Part shown: one piece after another, positions 15,900 to 25,222 of the stretch
Layout of the letters: each line of letters begins with the position of its first letter
Numbering within the stretch: the stretch's first letter is position 1
Position numbers and translations under genes: made by a program
NCBI GenBank assembly: GCA_023395515.1
Contig: JAEWZB010000041.1
Location: 1-64,000 of the forward strand
Direction of reading: 5' to 3'
Source of the DNA: Bacillota bacterium
GTDB lineage: Bacteria; Bacillota; Syntrophomonadia; Syntrophomonadales; Syntrophomonadaceae
Length of the DNA: 64,000 nucleotides
Notes under the pieces: model-generated
Databases searched by the model: none
What the model saw: only the letters and a program-made list of their open reading frames with translations
Told to the model about the DNA's origin: nothing

Positions 15900-18560
15900 A
15901 TGGGATTAACCGGGCCAGGTCTAAGTAATCTTAAAAATGTATTTGAATCATTTCCTAAAGGTATCTGCTTAATTGATAAGCAATTTGTGGTAAAACAAAT
16001 TAATCCCGTATTCCGAAAAGTGATTAACCTGGAATCGGAGGCTTCCTTTCATAATAAAAAGATTGGTGAAGTCCTGCATTGTATAAACAGTATAGAGAAA
16101 GGCTGTGGAGCTAGTTTGCTTTGCCGGGACTGTCAACTTAGGCATAGTATAAACCAGGTTTTTGCCACCAGGCAAACTAGCAGTAACACCGATATGCAGC
16201 ACACCTTATTTATTAATAATAAGCTGATTTCTCCTTGGTATAATATTTATGCCATACCGGTTTTTATAGCTGACAGCCTTTATACTATGGTGGTTATAGA
16301 GGACATAAGTGAAGAAAAAATTGCTAAGGAAGGGCTGGCCCAATATAAGATTCTATCCGAAAAGGCCCGGGATATTTTTTTATTTATTGATGTGGAAACC
16401 GGCAATATTATTGATGCTAATAAATCTGCGGCAGAAGCTTATGGATACGATTTAGAAGAAATAAAGAGTATGAAGATATTTGATTTACGCAAAAATGACC
16501 CGCCAGCTTTGACTAGAGAACGTATGGAACAGGCTGATCGGGAAGGAGTATTTTTTGAGGCTGTACATGTAAGAAAAGATGGTACTACTTTTCCGGTAGA
16601 AGTTAGTTCCCGGGGAAGCAATATAGGCAATAGACGGGTTTTATTAAGTGTAATTAGAGATATTAGTGAGCGGAAAGGGAAAGAGGACATAATAATGTTG
16701 AACTACGCCAAGTTCCAGACGCTATTTATGAATATGAATAGCGGTTTAACCTATAATCGTATTATTGTAGATGAAAATAATACGCCGGTAGACTATGAAG
16801 TTTTGGCAGTAAATGATGCATTTGTGTCATTATCTGGTATAAAAAGGGAAGCTTATGAGGGAAAACTCTATTCGGAGGTAGCCGATGAGGTTGATCCGAA
16901 AAGACTTGCGATATATGGAAAAACAGCCTTGGAAGGAGTAAGCACCCATATAAAGGAGATATACTCCCATAGATATGGTAAATGGTTGGAGTTATCAATT
17001 TATAGCCCGGAAAAATATTATTTTGTTACAATTTTTCAAGATATAACCGAAAGACGGCTAAGTGAGCTGGAGTTAAAGAGAGCTATAGAAAATGCGGAGG
17101 CTGCTAATAAAGCAAAAAGTGAGTTTTTGGCTAATATGAGTCATGAAATCCGTACCCCTTTAAATGGAATATTAGGAATGATAGATTTATCCCTCAACGC
17201 TAAGCTGGAGCCTGATATAGAGGATAATCTTATGACTGCTAAGTCCTGTGCTAAAAGGCTTTTAAATGTTATCAATGATATTTTGGATTTTTCTAAGATG
17301 GAAGCCGGCAAAATGTTAATTCAAAATGTTAACTTTGAAATTAAAAATCTGATTGAGGAAACTATAAAGATACATGCCAATACGGCGGCGGCTAAAGGAT
17401 TAGAATTGAATTATAAGTTTGCTTCCACTGTTCCGGCCTATATAATAGGCGATCCTAACCGCTTAGTCCAGATTTTAAATAATTTACTTAGTAATGCTAT
17501 AAAGTTTACTGATTTGGGGGAAGTTTTGCTTTCTATTAATAATATCACTCCTGACAATAATGAATTAGTTTTAAAGTTCTCAGTCTCTGATACCGGAATA
17601 GGTATTGCTCCCGATAAAATAGGCCTGCTTTTTAAAAGTTTTAGTCAGGTGGACAGTTCTTTTACCCGTAAGTATGAGGGGACCGGATTAGGATTAGCCA
17701 TAACTAAACAACTAGTTGAAATGATGAGAGGCCAGATTTGGATAGAAAGTGAATTAGGTATAGGTACAACCTTTTCCTTTACCCTGCCTTGCCGGCCGGG
17801 AGAACGGATAGAACCGGTTATGACCACCAAGATTGCCAAACATACTTTGCCCAACCTCCGCATTTTACTAGTAGAAGATGACCCCATAAACCAAAAAATT
17901 ATAAAACTAATGTTAAAAGAAAAAGGGCATATAATAACAACAGCTAATAACGGAGCAGAAGCAGTAAACATGTATGAAAACGGTAGTTATGATTTAATTC
18001 TGATGGATATTCAAATGCCTGAAATGGATGGTATCGAAGCAACTAAGCTCATAAGGAGCAAGGAAATTCGGGAACATATTCCGATTATTGCCTTAACTGC
18101 TCACGCTCTTCACGGTGATAGGGAACGGTTTTTAGCCATAGGTATGGATGAATACTTGTCTAAACCCATAGATATGGAGGAGCTATATGATTTGTTAGAG
18201 CGGATGACGATGGGCAAGCCGGGAGACGATTTTAGCAGCCTCCGGGTTGGGAATAATGGTGAAATATTAATTAGGGAGGAAGAGGAACGAATACTAACCG
18301 CCAAGGAATGGCCGGTATTAGATGAAATAAACGTTAAAATCAAAGAATTAATCCAACTGCTGGCGGAAAATAATTTTTCGGCCACTGAACAAATTGCCCA
18401 CGAAATTAAAATAAAGGCTAATCATATTTATGCTGATGATTTAAAAGATGCGGCTTTTAAAATTGAGTTAGCAGCTAGGAGAGGTAATTTTAAGGAAGCT
18501 GTTAATCATGCTATACACCTAAATGAGATAGTTAAAACTTTATATAAATCAATGGAGTAG
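15900..18560 (+). CDS. PAS-domain hybrid histidine kinase with receiver and C-terminal HPt
   Basis: 886 residues. There are no membrane helices, so it is cytoplasmic. Three PAS-type domains (about 10-145, 150-265, 270-390) come first; the first has a cysteine cluster (CINSIEKGCG then CRDC) that could hold metal or sense redox state. The HisKA box is SHEIRTPLNGILG, followed by an ATPase with DTGIGIAPDK and GTGLGLAI. A receiver follows (DDP and LMDIQMPEMDG), then an HPt-like domain with AHEIKIKANH near residue 840. All stations of a phosphorelay are thus in one chain; the response regulator encoded next is the likely acceptor. Confidence 0.9.
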   Translation: MGLTGPGLSNLKNVFESFPKGICLIDKQFVVKQINPVFRKVINLESEASFHNKKIGEVLHCINSIEKGCGASLLCRDCQLRHSINQVFATRQTSSNTDMQHTLFINNKLISPWYNIYAIPVFIADSLYTMVVIEDISEEKIAKEGLAQYKILSEKARDIFLFIDVETGNIIDANKSAAEAYGYDLEEIKSMKIFDLRKNDPPALTRERMEQADREGVFFEAVHVRKDGTTFPVEVSSRGSNIGNRRVLLSVIRDISERKGKEDIIMLNYAKFQTLFMNMNSGLTYNRIIVDENNTPVDYEVLAVNDAFVSLSGIKREAYEGKLYSEVADEVDPKRLAIYGKTALEGVSTHIKEIYSHRYGKWLELSIYSPEKYYFVTIFQDITERRLSELELKRAIENAEAANKAKSEFLANMSHEIRTPLNGILGMIDLSLNAKLEPDIEDNLMTAKSCAKRLLNVINDILDFSKMEAGKMLIQNVNFEIKNLIEETIKIHANTAAAKGLELNYKFASTVPAYIIGDPNRLVQILNNLLSNAIKFTDLGEVLLSINNITPDNNELVLKFSVSDTGIGIAPDKIGLLFKSFSQVDSSFTRKYEGTGLGLAITKQLVEMMRGQIWIESELGIGTTFSFTLPCRPGERIEPVMTTKIAKHTLPNLRILLVEDDPINQKIIKLMLKEKGHIITTANNGAEAVNMYENGSYDLILMDIQMPEMDGIEATKLIRSKEIREHIPIIALTAHALHGDRERFLAIGMDEYLSKPIDMEELYDLLERMTMGKPGDDFSSLRVGNNGEILIREEEERILTAKEWPVLDEINVKIKELIQLLAENNFSATEQIAHEIKIKANHIYADDLKDAAFKIELAARRGNFKEAVNHAIHLNEIVKTLYKSME

Positions 18561-18575
18561 AGGAGGAATTCATCA

Positions 18576-18971
18576 ATGAAGATACTTATTGCAGAAGATG
18601 ATTTAACTAGCCGCAGGTTTTTGCAAAAATTCCTATCCCAATATGGGCAATGTGATGTAGTAATAGACGGGCTGGAAACTCTCGATGCAGTATTATTAGC
18701 TTTGAAAGAGGAAGAACCTTATGACCTTATTTGCCTGGATATTATGATGCCCAAGGTAGACGGCGTAAAAGCCCTCAAAGCTATTCGCCAATTAGAAAAA
18801 CAGAAAGGCATTTTGCCGGAAAAGCGAGCCAAAATTATTATGACCACGGCTCTGGCGCAGACGGAATTCGTAAAAAGTGCTTTTAATTATGGGTGTGAAG
18901 GCTATGCGGCTAAGCCTATTGATACGCAAAAGTTTATTGAAGTACTTAAAAAACTGGGTTTAATAGAGTAA
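18576..18971 (+). CDS. Single-domain response regulator
   Basis: 131 residues, a lone receiver. Acidic residues in LIAEDDLTSR, phospho-acceptor Asp in LICLDIMMPKVDG, and conserved Thr and Lys in IIMTTAL and AAKPID. It starts 15 bases after the hybrid kinase with an AGGAGG site, so it is probably the end receiver of that relay. No output domain is attached. The HD-GYP protein encoded next could be its partner. Confidence 0.9.
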   Translation: MKILIAEDDLTSRRFLQKFLSQYGQCDVVIDGLETLDAVLLALKEEEPYDLICLDIMMPKVDGVKALKAIRQLEKQKGILPEKRAKIIMTTALAQTEFVKSAFNYGCEGYAAKPIDTQKFIEVLKKLGLIE

Positions 18972-19083
18972 TAATAAAATATCGGGACCAAATGGGTTTA
19001 TTAATACTTAGGTTATTCTATAGAAAGATTATAGTAATATCTGACTTATTGCCACCCCTAAATAAATGTAAAGGTGAGGCTTC

Positions 19084-20115
19084 ATGAGCAAAAGAAAGAT
19101 ATCAACATCCGACTGCCAGGTGGGTGATATCCTGGCAGAAGATGTATTGAACAGTTCCGGATTAAAATTAATCGGAAGTAATTCGATAATTACTGATTAT
19201 ATTAAAGATAAGCTATTAGAATTGAATATCTCTGACATAATGGTATATGAAGCCGGGTTAACTAAAAATGATCCTAATCTGGCTTTGAAGCGGGATTATT
19301 TTGAAAATGTAGCTGCCATAAAGGGGATTCTTAATCGATTATCCTCTGGAGCAGGGGTTAATTATGATAAGATTTTGGACCTATCGGATAAGGTCTATAA
19401 TGGAATTAAGTTATCTGCTAAGTTAATGAATTGCTTAAATGAACTTAGGGATATTGATGAATATACTTATACCCATTCTATTAATACGGCTTTTTATGTG
19501 ATGTTAATAGCGAAATGGCTGGACTTTCAGGAGAAGGACATTAAAAGAGCTATTCAATGTGGTTTGCTGCATGATGTAGGGAAATTATTAGTACCTGCTG
19601 AGCTTTTAAATAAAAATGGTACTTTAACTGAGAGTGAGTTCAGTTTGATGAAAAAACATACTCTTTTCGGCTATGAATTGCTCGATAATTCGGGAAATAT
19701 TGATAAGATAGTAAAACAAGCGGCCTTACTGCACCATGAAAGAGCAGATGGTTCGGGTTATCCCTTAAGTGTAAAGGCCAACCAAGTAGGAACCTATGCT
19801 CGTATAGTTGCAGTAGCAGATGTTTTTGATGCCATGACTTCGGATCGGATTTATAAAAAACGCGTAACTCCCTTTGAAGCTTTTAGAATGTTTAAAACAT
19901 CGGGAGTAGGATTATTTGATCCTATAATCTTAAATAAATTTTTAAGTAATATTGCTTCTTTTTATACTGGTATGAAAGTGCAATTAAATAATGAACAAAT
20001 TGCCCAAATCGTTTATATACCCCCCCATGACATTGTCAACCCTGTTATATATGTAAATAATGAATATATTGACCTAGCCTCTAAAACCAGCCCTAAAATT
20101 GTGGCCATGCTTTAA
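19084..20115 (+). CDS. HD-GYP domain protein, probable cyclic-di-GMP phosphodiesterase
   Basis: 343 residues. An N-terminal domain of about 100 residues is followed by an HD-GYP domain: the HD pair is in GLLHDVGKLLVP, and the family motif is complete as HHERADGSGYP, so it should be an active phosphodiesterase for cyclic-di-GMP. It has no receiver or membrane helix. A gap of about 110 bases separates it from the response regulator, so it may have its own promoter. Together with the PilZ protein at 53.7 kb it shows that cyclic-di-GMP is used in this organism. Confidence 0.88.
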   Translation: MSKRKISTSDCQVGDILAEDVLNSSGLKLIGSNSIITDYIKDKLLELNISDIMVYEAGLTKNDPNLALKRDYFENVAAIKGILNRLSSGAGVNYDKILDLSDKVYNGIKLSAKLMNCLNELRDIDEYTYTHSINTAFYVMLIAKWLDFQEKDIKRAIQCGLLHDVGKLLVPAELLNKNGTLTESEFSLMKKHTLFGYELLDNSGNIDKIVKQAALLHHERADGSGYPLSVKANQVGTYARIVAVADVFDAMTSDRIYKKRVTPFEAFRMFKTSGVGLFDPIILNKFLSNIASFYTGMKVQLNNEQIAQIVYIPPHDIVNPVIYVNNEYIDLASKTSPKIVAML

Positions 20116-20141
20116 TAATGTTTTAACCTATTCTGCCAACC

Positions 20142-20163
20142 AACCGTGGAACCTGCCACAGTT
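20142..20163 (+). terminator. Likely terminator after the HD-GYP gene
   Basis: AACCGTGG (20142-20149) pairs with CCACAGTT (20156-20163), with one mismatch and a six-base loop; a T-rich stretch follows. It would end the chemosensory transcript. Confidence 0.5.
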
Positions 20164-20262
20164 TTCCTATTTTCTGTTTTTTGATAGATATTGGCCTGCC
20201 TGCATATTAATATCCAACCTAAGAATACACCGCTGATTAGTGCTTGTTTCCTGATGTTACCT

Positions 20263-20292
20263 TTGACTGTTTTTTGTGAGTAAAGTTAGAAT
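20263..20292 (+). promoter_or_regulatory. Candidate promoter for the M15 peptidase gene
   Basis: TTGACT at 20263-20268 and TAGAAT at 20287-20292, 18 bases apart. It is the only good pair in the 260-base gap upstream of the peptidase gene. Confidence 0.45.
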
Positions 20293-20376
20293 CTATGTAA
20301 TTAAGATAAAAGGAGTGATTTTAGGAAAATTAAGCCATAGGTAATAACATTTTCAGCTTATAAGGAGAATTTAAAT

Positions 20377-21402
20377 ATGAACAAAAGAATTATTGGAGGA
20401 ATTTCCCTATTGGCCTTCCTGGCTATAGGCGGATTTTTTATAGGCCATGGGGATACATACTATCAAGCTTGGAGTATAAATGATAAAGGGACAAACTATG
20501 AGGAGGCAGAAGATTTTACTATTCCTGCTCCTCCTAATGAACCACCTAGTATAGCCGTAATTAGTCCTGTCACCGGCCTTACTGTAACTAAAGGGGAAGC
20601 AGTAAACATATCTGCTCAGGCTGATGATGATCAGCAGGTAACCTTGATGTCTGTTTATGTTAATGATGAAGTGAAAAATGAAGTTGAGGATAATAGCATA
20701 AACTTTGACTGGGATACCGGCAGCATTAATACCGGGCAGCATGTTATAAAGGTTACCGCCTCGGATGGCGAGGAAACCAGAGAAGAATTTATAAATATAA
20801 CTGTTGCAGAGGCAGTTTTGCAGGTTGCTGATACTGCGGCCCCTGATCCTAGGCCGGCTCTTACCGATAATACTCAGGTATCCCGGAGTTATACTCCGGT
20901 AGCGGCCAGTAAAAAATACCCTATGTTAAGTAAAGTCAATGGGGCGTTCGGACAATTTCCCTACCGGGATATAGCCGGAGGAAGAATTGAAATTGACCCG
21001 GAATGGGTTAAGCAAAACATAGTCACTATAACTTTGCCTGGTCTTAATAGACAAGTCGAAGTACACAAGGATGCAGCCGATAATTTTATAATGGCTTTTA
21101 ACTACATTAAAAATGGAACTACTGTTGTAGATGGGAAAGAAGTTCCGCTATTAAGTCTAATTTATACTATGGACGGAACTTTCGTACCCAGACATGTGCA
21201 CTGGGATGCTAACCGGGGCTTAAGTAACCATTCTTGGGGAACTGCTATTGATATTAATGCAGCCGGTCACCTTAGATATGTTGATCCCGTGAAAGAACCG
21301 AATAATCCTAATTTAATTTTGTGGGAGAAAGCTTTTAAACCGGCGGGATTTAGCTGGGGCAACAGTTATGCTGATGCCATGCATTATGAGATATTTAATT
21401 AA
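20377..21402 (+). CDS. M15-family peptidase (VanY / D-Ala-D-Ala carboxypeptidase-like) with Ig-like domain
   Basis: 341 residues. An N-terminal hydrophobic segment (about 7-24) serves as signal or anchor. A bacterial Ig-like domain (about 50-142) and an acidic/Pro linker follow, then the M15_4 catalytic domain. The zinc site is visible as SNHSWGTAIDIN (His and Asp ligands) and DAMHYEIF (third His). It would trim stem peptides in the cell wall from outside the membrane. It stands alone between two terminators. The ribosome site is AAGGAG. Confidence 0.88.
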   Translation: MNKRIIGGISLLAFLAIGGFFIGHGDTYYQAWSINDKGTNYEEAEDFTIPAPPNEPPSIAVISPVTGLTVTKGEAVNISAQADDDQQVTLMSVYVNDEVKNEVEDNSINFDWDTGSINTGQHVIKVTASDGEETREEFINITVAEAVLQVADTAAPDPRPALTDNTQVSRSYTPVAASKKYPMLSKVNGAFGQFPYRDIAGGRIEIDPEWVKQNIVTITLPGLNRQVEVHKDAADNFIMAFNYIKNGTTVVDGKEVPLLSLIYTMDGTFVPRHVHWDANRGLSNHSWGTAIDINAAGHLRYVDPVKEPNNPNLILWEKAFKPAGFSWGNSYADAMHYEIFN

Positions 21403-21407
21403 GAGAA

Positions 21408-21436
21408 AAAGGGTTGACTCGGAGAGCCAGCCCTTT
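21408..21436. terminator. Bidirectional terminator
   Basis: AAAGGGTTG (21408-21416) pairs with CAGCCCTTT (21428-21436), one G-U pair, with further pairing in the loop; TCTTTTTTC follows on the plus strand and TTTTTC on the minus strand. It separates the convergent peptidase and acyl-CoA dehydrogenase genes. Confidence 0.85.
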
Positions 21437-21447
21437 TCTTTTTTCTT

Positions 21448-23277
21448 TTAAAATGAAGCCGGGTCTATTTCTACTGCAGTGAAATCAGCTGTTTCAAATT
21501 GACGCTTAATACTAAAAATATTAGGAACTTCGTTTAATAAATAGAATCGGGCACTGGCTATTTTGCCTTGGTAGAAGTTGACATCATAATGATCTTCAGC
21601 AAGTTCACCCAGCTTCTTTTGGGCAACTATACCTTGTTCCAGCATGAGCATACCACAGTAGACCATGGACATAGCAAACATTATGCGGGTAGCCCATAAA
21701 GGCATGTAACTGATTTTACCTTCCGTCATTTTAGCTCTTAACATCATTAATATTTCCGAAAAGGCTTGAAATGCATCACTTAGAACCTTAATTTCTGTTT
21801 CAAATGAAGGGTTAGCCTTATTAGCTTCAATAAATTGACCAATCTCGGTCAACCAGCGCATAAAAGGTTTACCCTTATCCATATTGAATTTGCGCCCTAC
21901 TAAGTCCATAGATTGAATATAGGTAGTGCCTTCCCATATGGAATAAATTTTTACATCACGAGCTAATTGAGCTACCGGATATTCTTCAGAAAAACCATAA
22001 CCGCCATAACATTGAATAGCTTCACCTACTAACCCCCATGCCATCTCGGTTGGGTAAGCTTTGCATAAGGGATTGTTGACCATGAACATATCATCATAAT
22101 ATTTCTTTTCTTCGGGATCGGTGGCTGCTAAGGCCATATCTGTATACCAATAAGTTTTATAAATAAGAGCCCGCATGGCTTCTGTACAAGCTTTTTGGTG
22201 TAACAGCATCCGTTTGACATCTTCGTGTTCTATAATAGGGACCCGAGGTCCTTTCATATCAGTCATTTTAGAACCTTGGATTCTAATTTTGGCATATTCC
22301 CGGGCATTGAAATAAGCTTCTCCTGCACAGGAAAGAGCCATCATTCCAGTGCTTAGGCGGGCTTCATTCATCATCTTAAACATTTGGGACAGACCTTGAG
22401 CCTTGCCGTTTTCATCAGGAGGATTGCCGATCAGCCAACCATAACAATCATTATTATCCCCATAGGATAAAGTACAGGTGGCTGAGCCTCTAAGTCCCAT
22501 CTTATGCTCTATGCCCACAGTGGTAACATCATTGGACTCTCCTATTGAGCCATCTTTATTTATGCGGTACTTAGGTACCGCAAATAAAGAGATACCAGCA
22601 GTTCCTGGCTTAGCCCCCTCTACCCGGGCTAATACTAAATGGACTATGTTTTCCCATAAGTCGGTATCTCCCGCAGTTATAAAACATTTAGTTCCTTTGA
22701 TTTTATATAATCCCGGGGTTTCGGTAGGAATAGCTTTAGTAGTTGTGGCTCCTACATCTGAACCGGCTCCCGGCTCGGTTAGATTCATGGTTCCGCCCCA
22801 TTTAGCCGAAAACATTTTTTCTAAGAATAATTCCTTAGCTTCTTCACTGCCATAAGTAGCGATAACATCAGCGGCCGTACCACCTGCACCCCAGTACATA
22901 ACCATACAAGGGGAAGCCGCAGTTAACATTTCATTTTGGGCGGTAACAAAAAGACGTGGTGCATGTCCTGGAGCACTATAATCAAAAGCAGAAGGCCCCA
23001 TTTCAGCTTCACAAACTGTGTAATAAGCTTTTCTTACCGATTCAGGTAATATTACTTTTCCATCCTCGAATTTAGCCCCGATGGTATCGGCGTCTCCATT
23101 AGCCGGTCCCAAAACATCCCGGGCAATTTTATAGGCTACATCAATAAAAGCATCTAAATCATCGAGTGAATAATAATCTTGGTACTCCTCAAAGGATAGA
23201 AGCTTTTCTGTATCAAGCCATTCCTTGATTATGAATTTTAATTCCCGAGTATCAAATAGGAAATTGGTAGATGGCAT
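21448..23277 (-). CDS. Acyl-CoA dehydrogenase
   Basis: 609 residues, the long subfamily with a C-terminal extra helical domain (Acyl-CoA_dh_C). Seen in order: the FAD motif MNLTEPGAGSDVGA, KCFITAGD in the beta domain, QCYGGYGFSEEYPVAQLARD and the catalytic Glu in IYSIWEGTTYIQ. This catalytic segment clearly differs from that of the dehydrogenase at 2.1 kb, so the two belong to different subfamilies and may prefer different acyl-CoAs. It is a single-gene transcript with GGGAGG before the ATG. Confidence 0.92.
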   Translation of the reverse strand: MPSTNFLFDTRELKFIIKEWLDTEKLLSFEEYQDYYSLDDLDAFIDVAYKIARDVLGPANGDADTIGAKFEDGKVILPESVRKAYYTVCEAEMGPSAFDYSAPGHAPRLFVTAQNEMLTAASPCMVMYWGAGGTAADVIATYGSEEAKELFLEKMFSAKWGGTMNLTEPGAGSDVGATTTKAIPTETPGLYKIKGTKCFITAGDTDLWENIVHLVLARVEGAKPGTAGISLFAVPKYRINKDGSIGESNDVTTVGIEHKMGLRGSATCTLSYGDNNDCYGWLIGNPPDENGKAQGLSQMFKMMNEARLSTGMMALSCAGEAYFNAREYAKIRIQGSKMTDMKGPRVPIIEHEDVKRMLLHQKACTEAMRALIYKTYWYTDMALAATDPEEKKYYDDMFMVNNPLCKAYPTEMAWGLVGEAIQCYGGYGFSEEYPVAQLARDVKIYSIWEGTTYIQSMDLVGRKFNMDKGKPFMRWLTEIGQFIEANKANPSFETEIKVLSDAFQAFSEILMMLRAKMTEGKISYMPLWATRIMFAMSMVYCGMLMLEQGIVAQKKLGELAEDHYDVNFYQGKIASARFYLLNEVPNIFSIKRQFETADFTAVEIDPASF

Positions 23278-23422
23278 ATGTTTTCCTCCCTCAAGCTTTA
23301 TTTATCCATTAAAAAAAATTATACACCAATAAATTTCATTATTCAAATATCTGATTATTAAATGATTTCGCACAATAACCGGTAAAGTTTCTTTAAAAAT
23401 TGGCAATCTAAGGGCATAATTA

Positions 23423-23473
23423 TTGACAATGCCATTTTTTTAGATTAAACTTATTATTGCCTTGTTCTATAAT
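23423..23473 (+). promoter_or_regulatory. Promoter region of the small zinc-ribbon gene
   Basis: A consensus TTGACA at 23423-23428 and a consensus TATAAT at 23468-23473 are visible, but 39 bases apart, so they cannot be one promoter. TTGACA with TAAACT (17 bases) and a weaker TTAAAC with TATAAT (17 bases) would make two overlapping start points. Confidence 0.45.
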
Positions 23474-23537
23474 GTCTCCGTTTTGGGGAAATTAAGTCCA
23501 AGAGTAATACATTTTTTTCCGAAAGGGAGATGCTTTA

Positions 23538-23849
23538 GTGGAAGACAAATATTTAGTATGTAAAGATTGCGGAAACGAATTCGTGTTCTCAGCTTCCGAA
23601 CAAGAATTTTACGCAGAAAAAGGTTTCGAAAATGAACCTGGCCGTTGTTCCGATTGCAGAAGAGCTCGCAAACAACAACGTAATGATCGTGGAGGTTTCT
23701 CCAGCAGATCTAGAGAAGATCGTCAAATGTTTAGTGCTGTTTGTGCAGAATGTGGTCAAGAAACTACTGTACCTTTTGAGCCTACTGGTGACAGACCTGT
23801 GTATTGCAGAGATTGTTTCCAATCTAAAAGGACACGCAGTTACAGATAA
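23538..23849 (+). CDS. Small zinc-ribbon protein
   Basis: 103 residues with two or three zinc-binding knuckles: CKDCGNEF, then CSDCRR, then CAECGQE and CRDCFQ. The middle is rich in Arg, Ser and Gly (QRNDRGGFSSRSRED) and the tail is basic, so it may bind nucleic acid. It matches the small 'CxxC zinc-ribbon' family found widely in Firmicutes, whose role is unknown. The start is a GTG after AAGGGAGA. It has strong promoter boxes and a strong terminator, suggesting a highly expressed single-gene unit. Confidence 0.8.
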   Translation: MEDKYLVCKDCGNEFVFSASEQEFYAEKGFENEPGRCSDCRRARKQQRNDRGGFSSRSREDRQMFSAVCAECGQETTVPFEPTGDRPVYCRDCFQSKRTRSYR

Positions 23850-23860
23850 CAAGGACATTA

Positions 23861-23890
23861 AAAGGCTGTTGACAACAACAGCCTTTTTTT
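23861..23890 (+). terminator. Rho-independent terminator
   Basis: AAAGGCTGTTG (23861-23871) and CAACAGCCTTT (23876-23886), a perfect 11-bp stem with a four-base loop, followed by a run of T. Confidence 0.92.
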
Positions 23891-23917
23891 TGTGGGCAAA
23901 ATTAAGGGATAAAGCCT

Positions 23918-23934
23918 GGTGGGCGAAGCCCACC
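23918..23934 (-). other. Short strong hairpin just after the alcohol dehydrogenase gene
   Basis: GGTGGGC-GAA-GCCCACC, a perfect 7-bp GC-rich stem five bases beyond the minus-strand stop codon. No T-run follows, so it may shield the mRNA end rather than terminate; the terminator at 23861 lies just beyond. Confidence 0.5.
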
Positions 23935-23939
23935 GTTAT

Positions 23940-25100
23940 TTAATAGGCATTTTCTAATATCTTTAAAACCGCATCCCTATCCAGCTTTTTAAAGCTGCCT
24001 AAAGGTGCATGAGCTGTAGCTTTGTCGGCCATCTCGCCTAAACGTTCTTTCTCCACACCCCCGGCACTTAATGTAGAGGCCAAACCTAAAGACTTAAAAA
24101 ATTCCGCGGTTTTACTTATACCCTGGTGGGCGGCTACGTAATCATCATTATCAGTTATTCCCCAAATATTACGGGCATACATGCTCAGCTTAGCTACGGT
24201 ACTGTCATCTAATACATACTCCATCCAATGGGGCGTTAATATGGCCAGACCTAAACCGTGGGTCATATCGTATATAGCACTAACTTCATGCTCAATACCA
24301 TGGGTAGCCCAATCGGTTTTTTTACCGGTAGAGAGCAGTCCGTTTAAAGCTATGGTGCCGGCCCACATCAAATTAGCCCGCGCTGTATAGTTTTCCGGTT
24401 CGGCAATAGCTATAGGCCCGTATTTAATACAAGTATGCAAAATAGCTTCAGACATTTTATCCTGCACAAAAGTATCGGCGGTAGGACTGAAATATTGCTC
24501 GAAAATATGACTCATGATATCTACCACTCCGGCGGCGGTCTGGTGTGGCGGAACTGTAAAGGTATAAGCCGGATTTAAAATAGAGAATTTAGGAATGAGT
24601 CTGGTACTGCCAATGCCTTTTTTCTCTAAGGTAGCATCATTGCTTAAAACGGCATTGCCGTTCATTTCCGAGCCGCTGGCGGCCAGAGTAAGTACACAGC
24701 CCAGGGGCAGGGCTTTAGTCACCTTAGCTTCATAAGTAAAGAAATCCCAGGGATCATTATCATAGTAAAAACCGGCCGCAATAGCTTTGGAACAGTCGAT
24801 AGTACTTCCGCCGCCTACTGCTAATACAAAGGTTAAATCATTTTCCCGGCATAATCTGATACCTTCCCGGACACTGTCAATACGGGGATTAGCTTGAACT
24901 CCGGGGAGTTCTACCCAGGCAATATCATTTTCTTGTAAATTGGCGATAATTTTATCGTACAATCCACTTTTTTTAATACTTCCTCCCCCATAGACTATTA
25001 AAATTTTATTGCTATAAGGCTTAATTTCTTTACCCAGTTTTTCCAACTGGTTTTGTCCGAATAATATTTTAGCAGGATTTTGAAAAATAAAATCTAACAT
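23940..25100 (-). CDS. Iron-containing alcohol dehydrogenase (butanol dehydrogenase / YqhD type)
   Basis: 386 residues. The opening FIFQNPAKILFGQNQLEKLG is characteristic of the NADPH-dependent BDH/YqhD branch. The nucleotide motif is LAVGGGSTIDCSKAIA, and the iron ligands are the Asp of VVDIMSHIFEQYF with its His, and the histidines of ATHGIEHEVSAIYDMTHGLGLAIL. It would reduce aldehydes to alcohols. Only 36% or so of the family's motifs resemble those of the 4-hydroxybutyrate dehydrogenase by eye, so the two are not recent copies. It is a single-gene unit with AGGAGG before the ATG. Confidence 0.88.
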   Translation of the reverse strand: MLDFIFQNPAKILFGQNQLEKLGKEIKPYSNKILIVYGGGSIKKSGLYDKIIANLQENDIAWVELPGVQANPRIDSVREGIRLCRENDLTFVLAVGGGSTIDCSKAIAAGFYYDNDPWDFFTYEAKVTKALPLGCVLTLAASGSEMNGNAVLSNDATLEKKGIGSTRLIPKFSILNPAYTFTVPPHQTAAGVVDIMSHIFEQYFSPTADTFVQDKMSEAILHTCIKYGPIAIAEPENYTARANLMWAGTIALNGLLSTGKKTDWATHGIEHEVSAIYDMTHGLGLAILTPHWMEYVLDDSTVAKLSMYARNIWGITDNDDYVAAHQGISKTAEFFKSLGLASTLSAGGVEKERLGEMADKATAHAPLGSFKKLDRDAVLKILENAY

Positions 25101-25222
25101 AGTGATCTTCCTCCTAACAAGCTTAATATAATTATTATTTCCATATATTTAGCTAGATTTTCTTCCTTAATTTTAACTTATCCAGATATTCATGCAAGCC
25201 TGCTGCACTATTCTGGCTATCA

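Noticed and set aside
23423..23473. Consensus TTGACA and TATAAT as one promoter
   Set aside because: They are 39 bases apart, far beyond the 16-19 allowed; listed instead as parts of two possible promoters.
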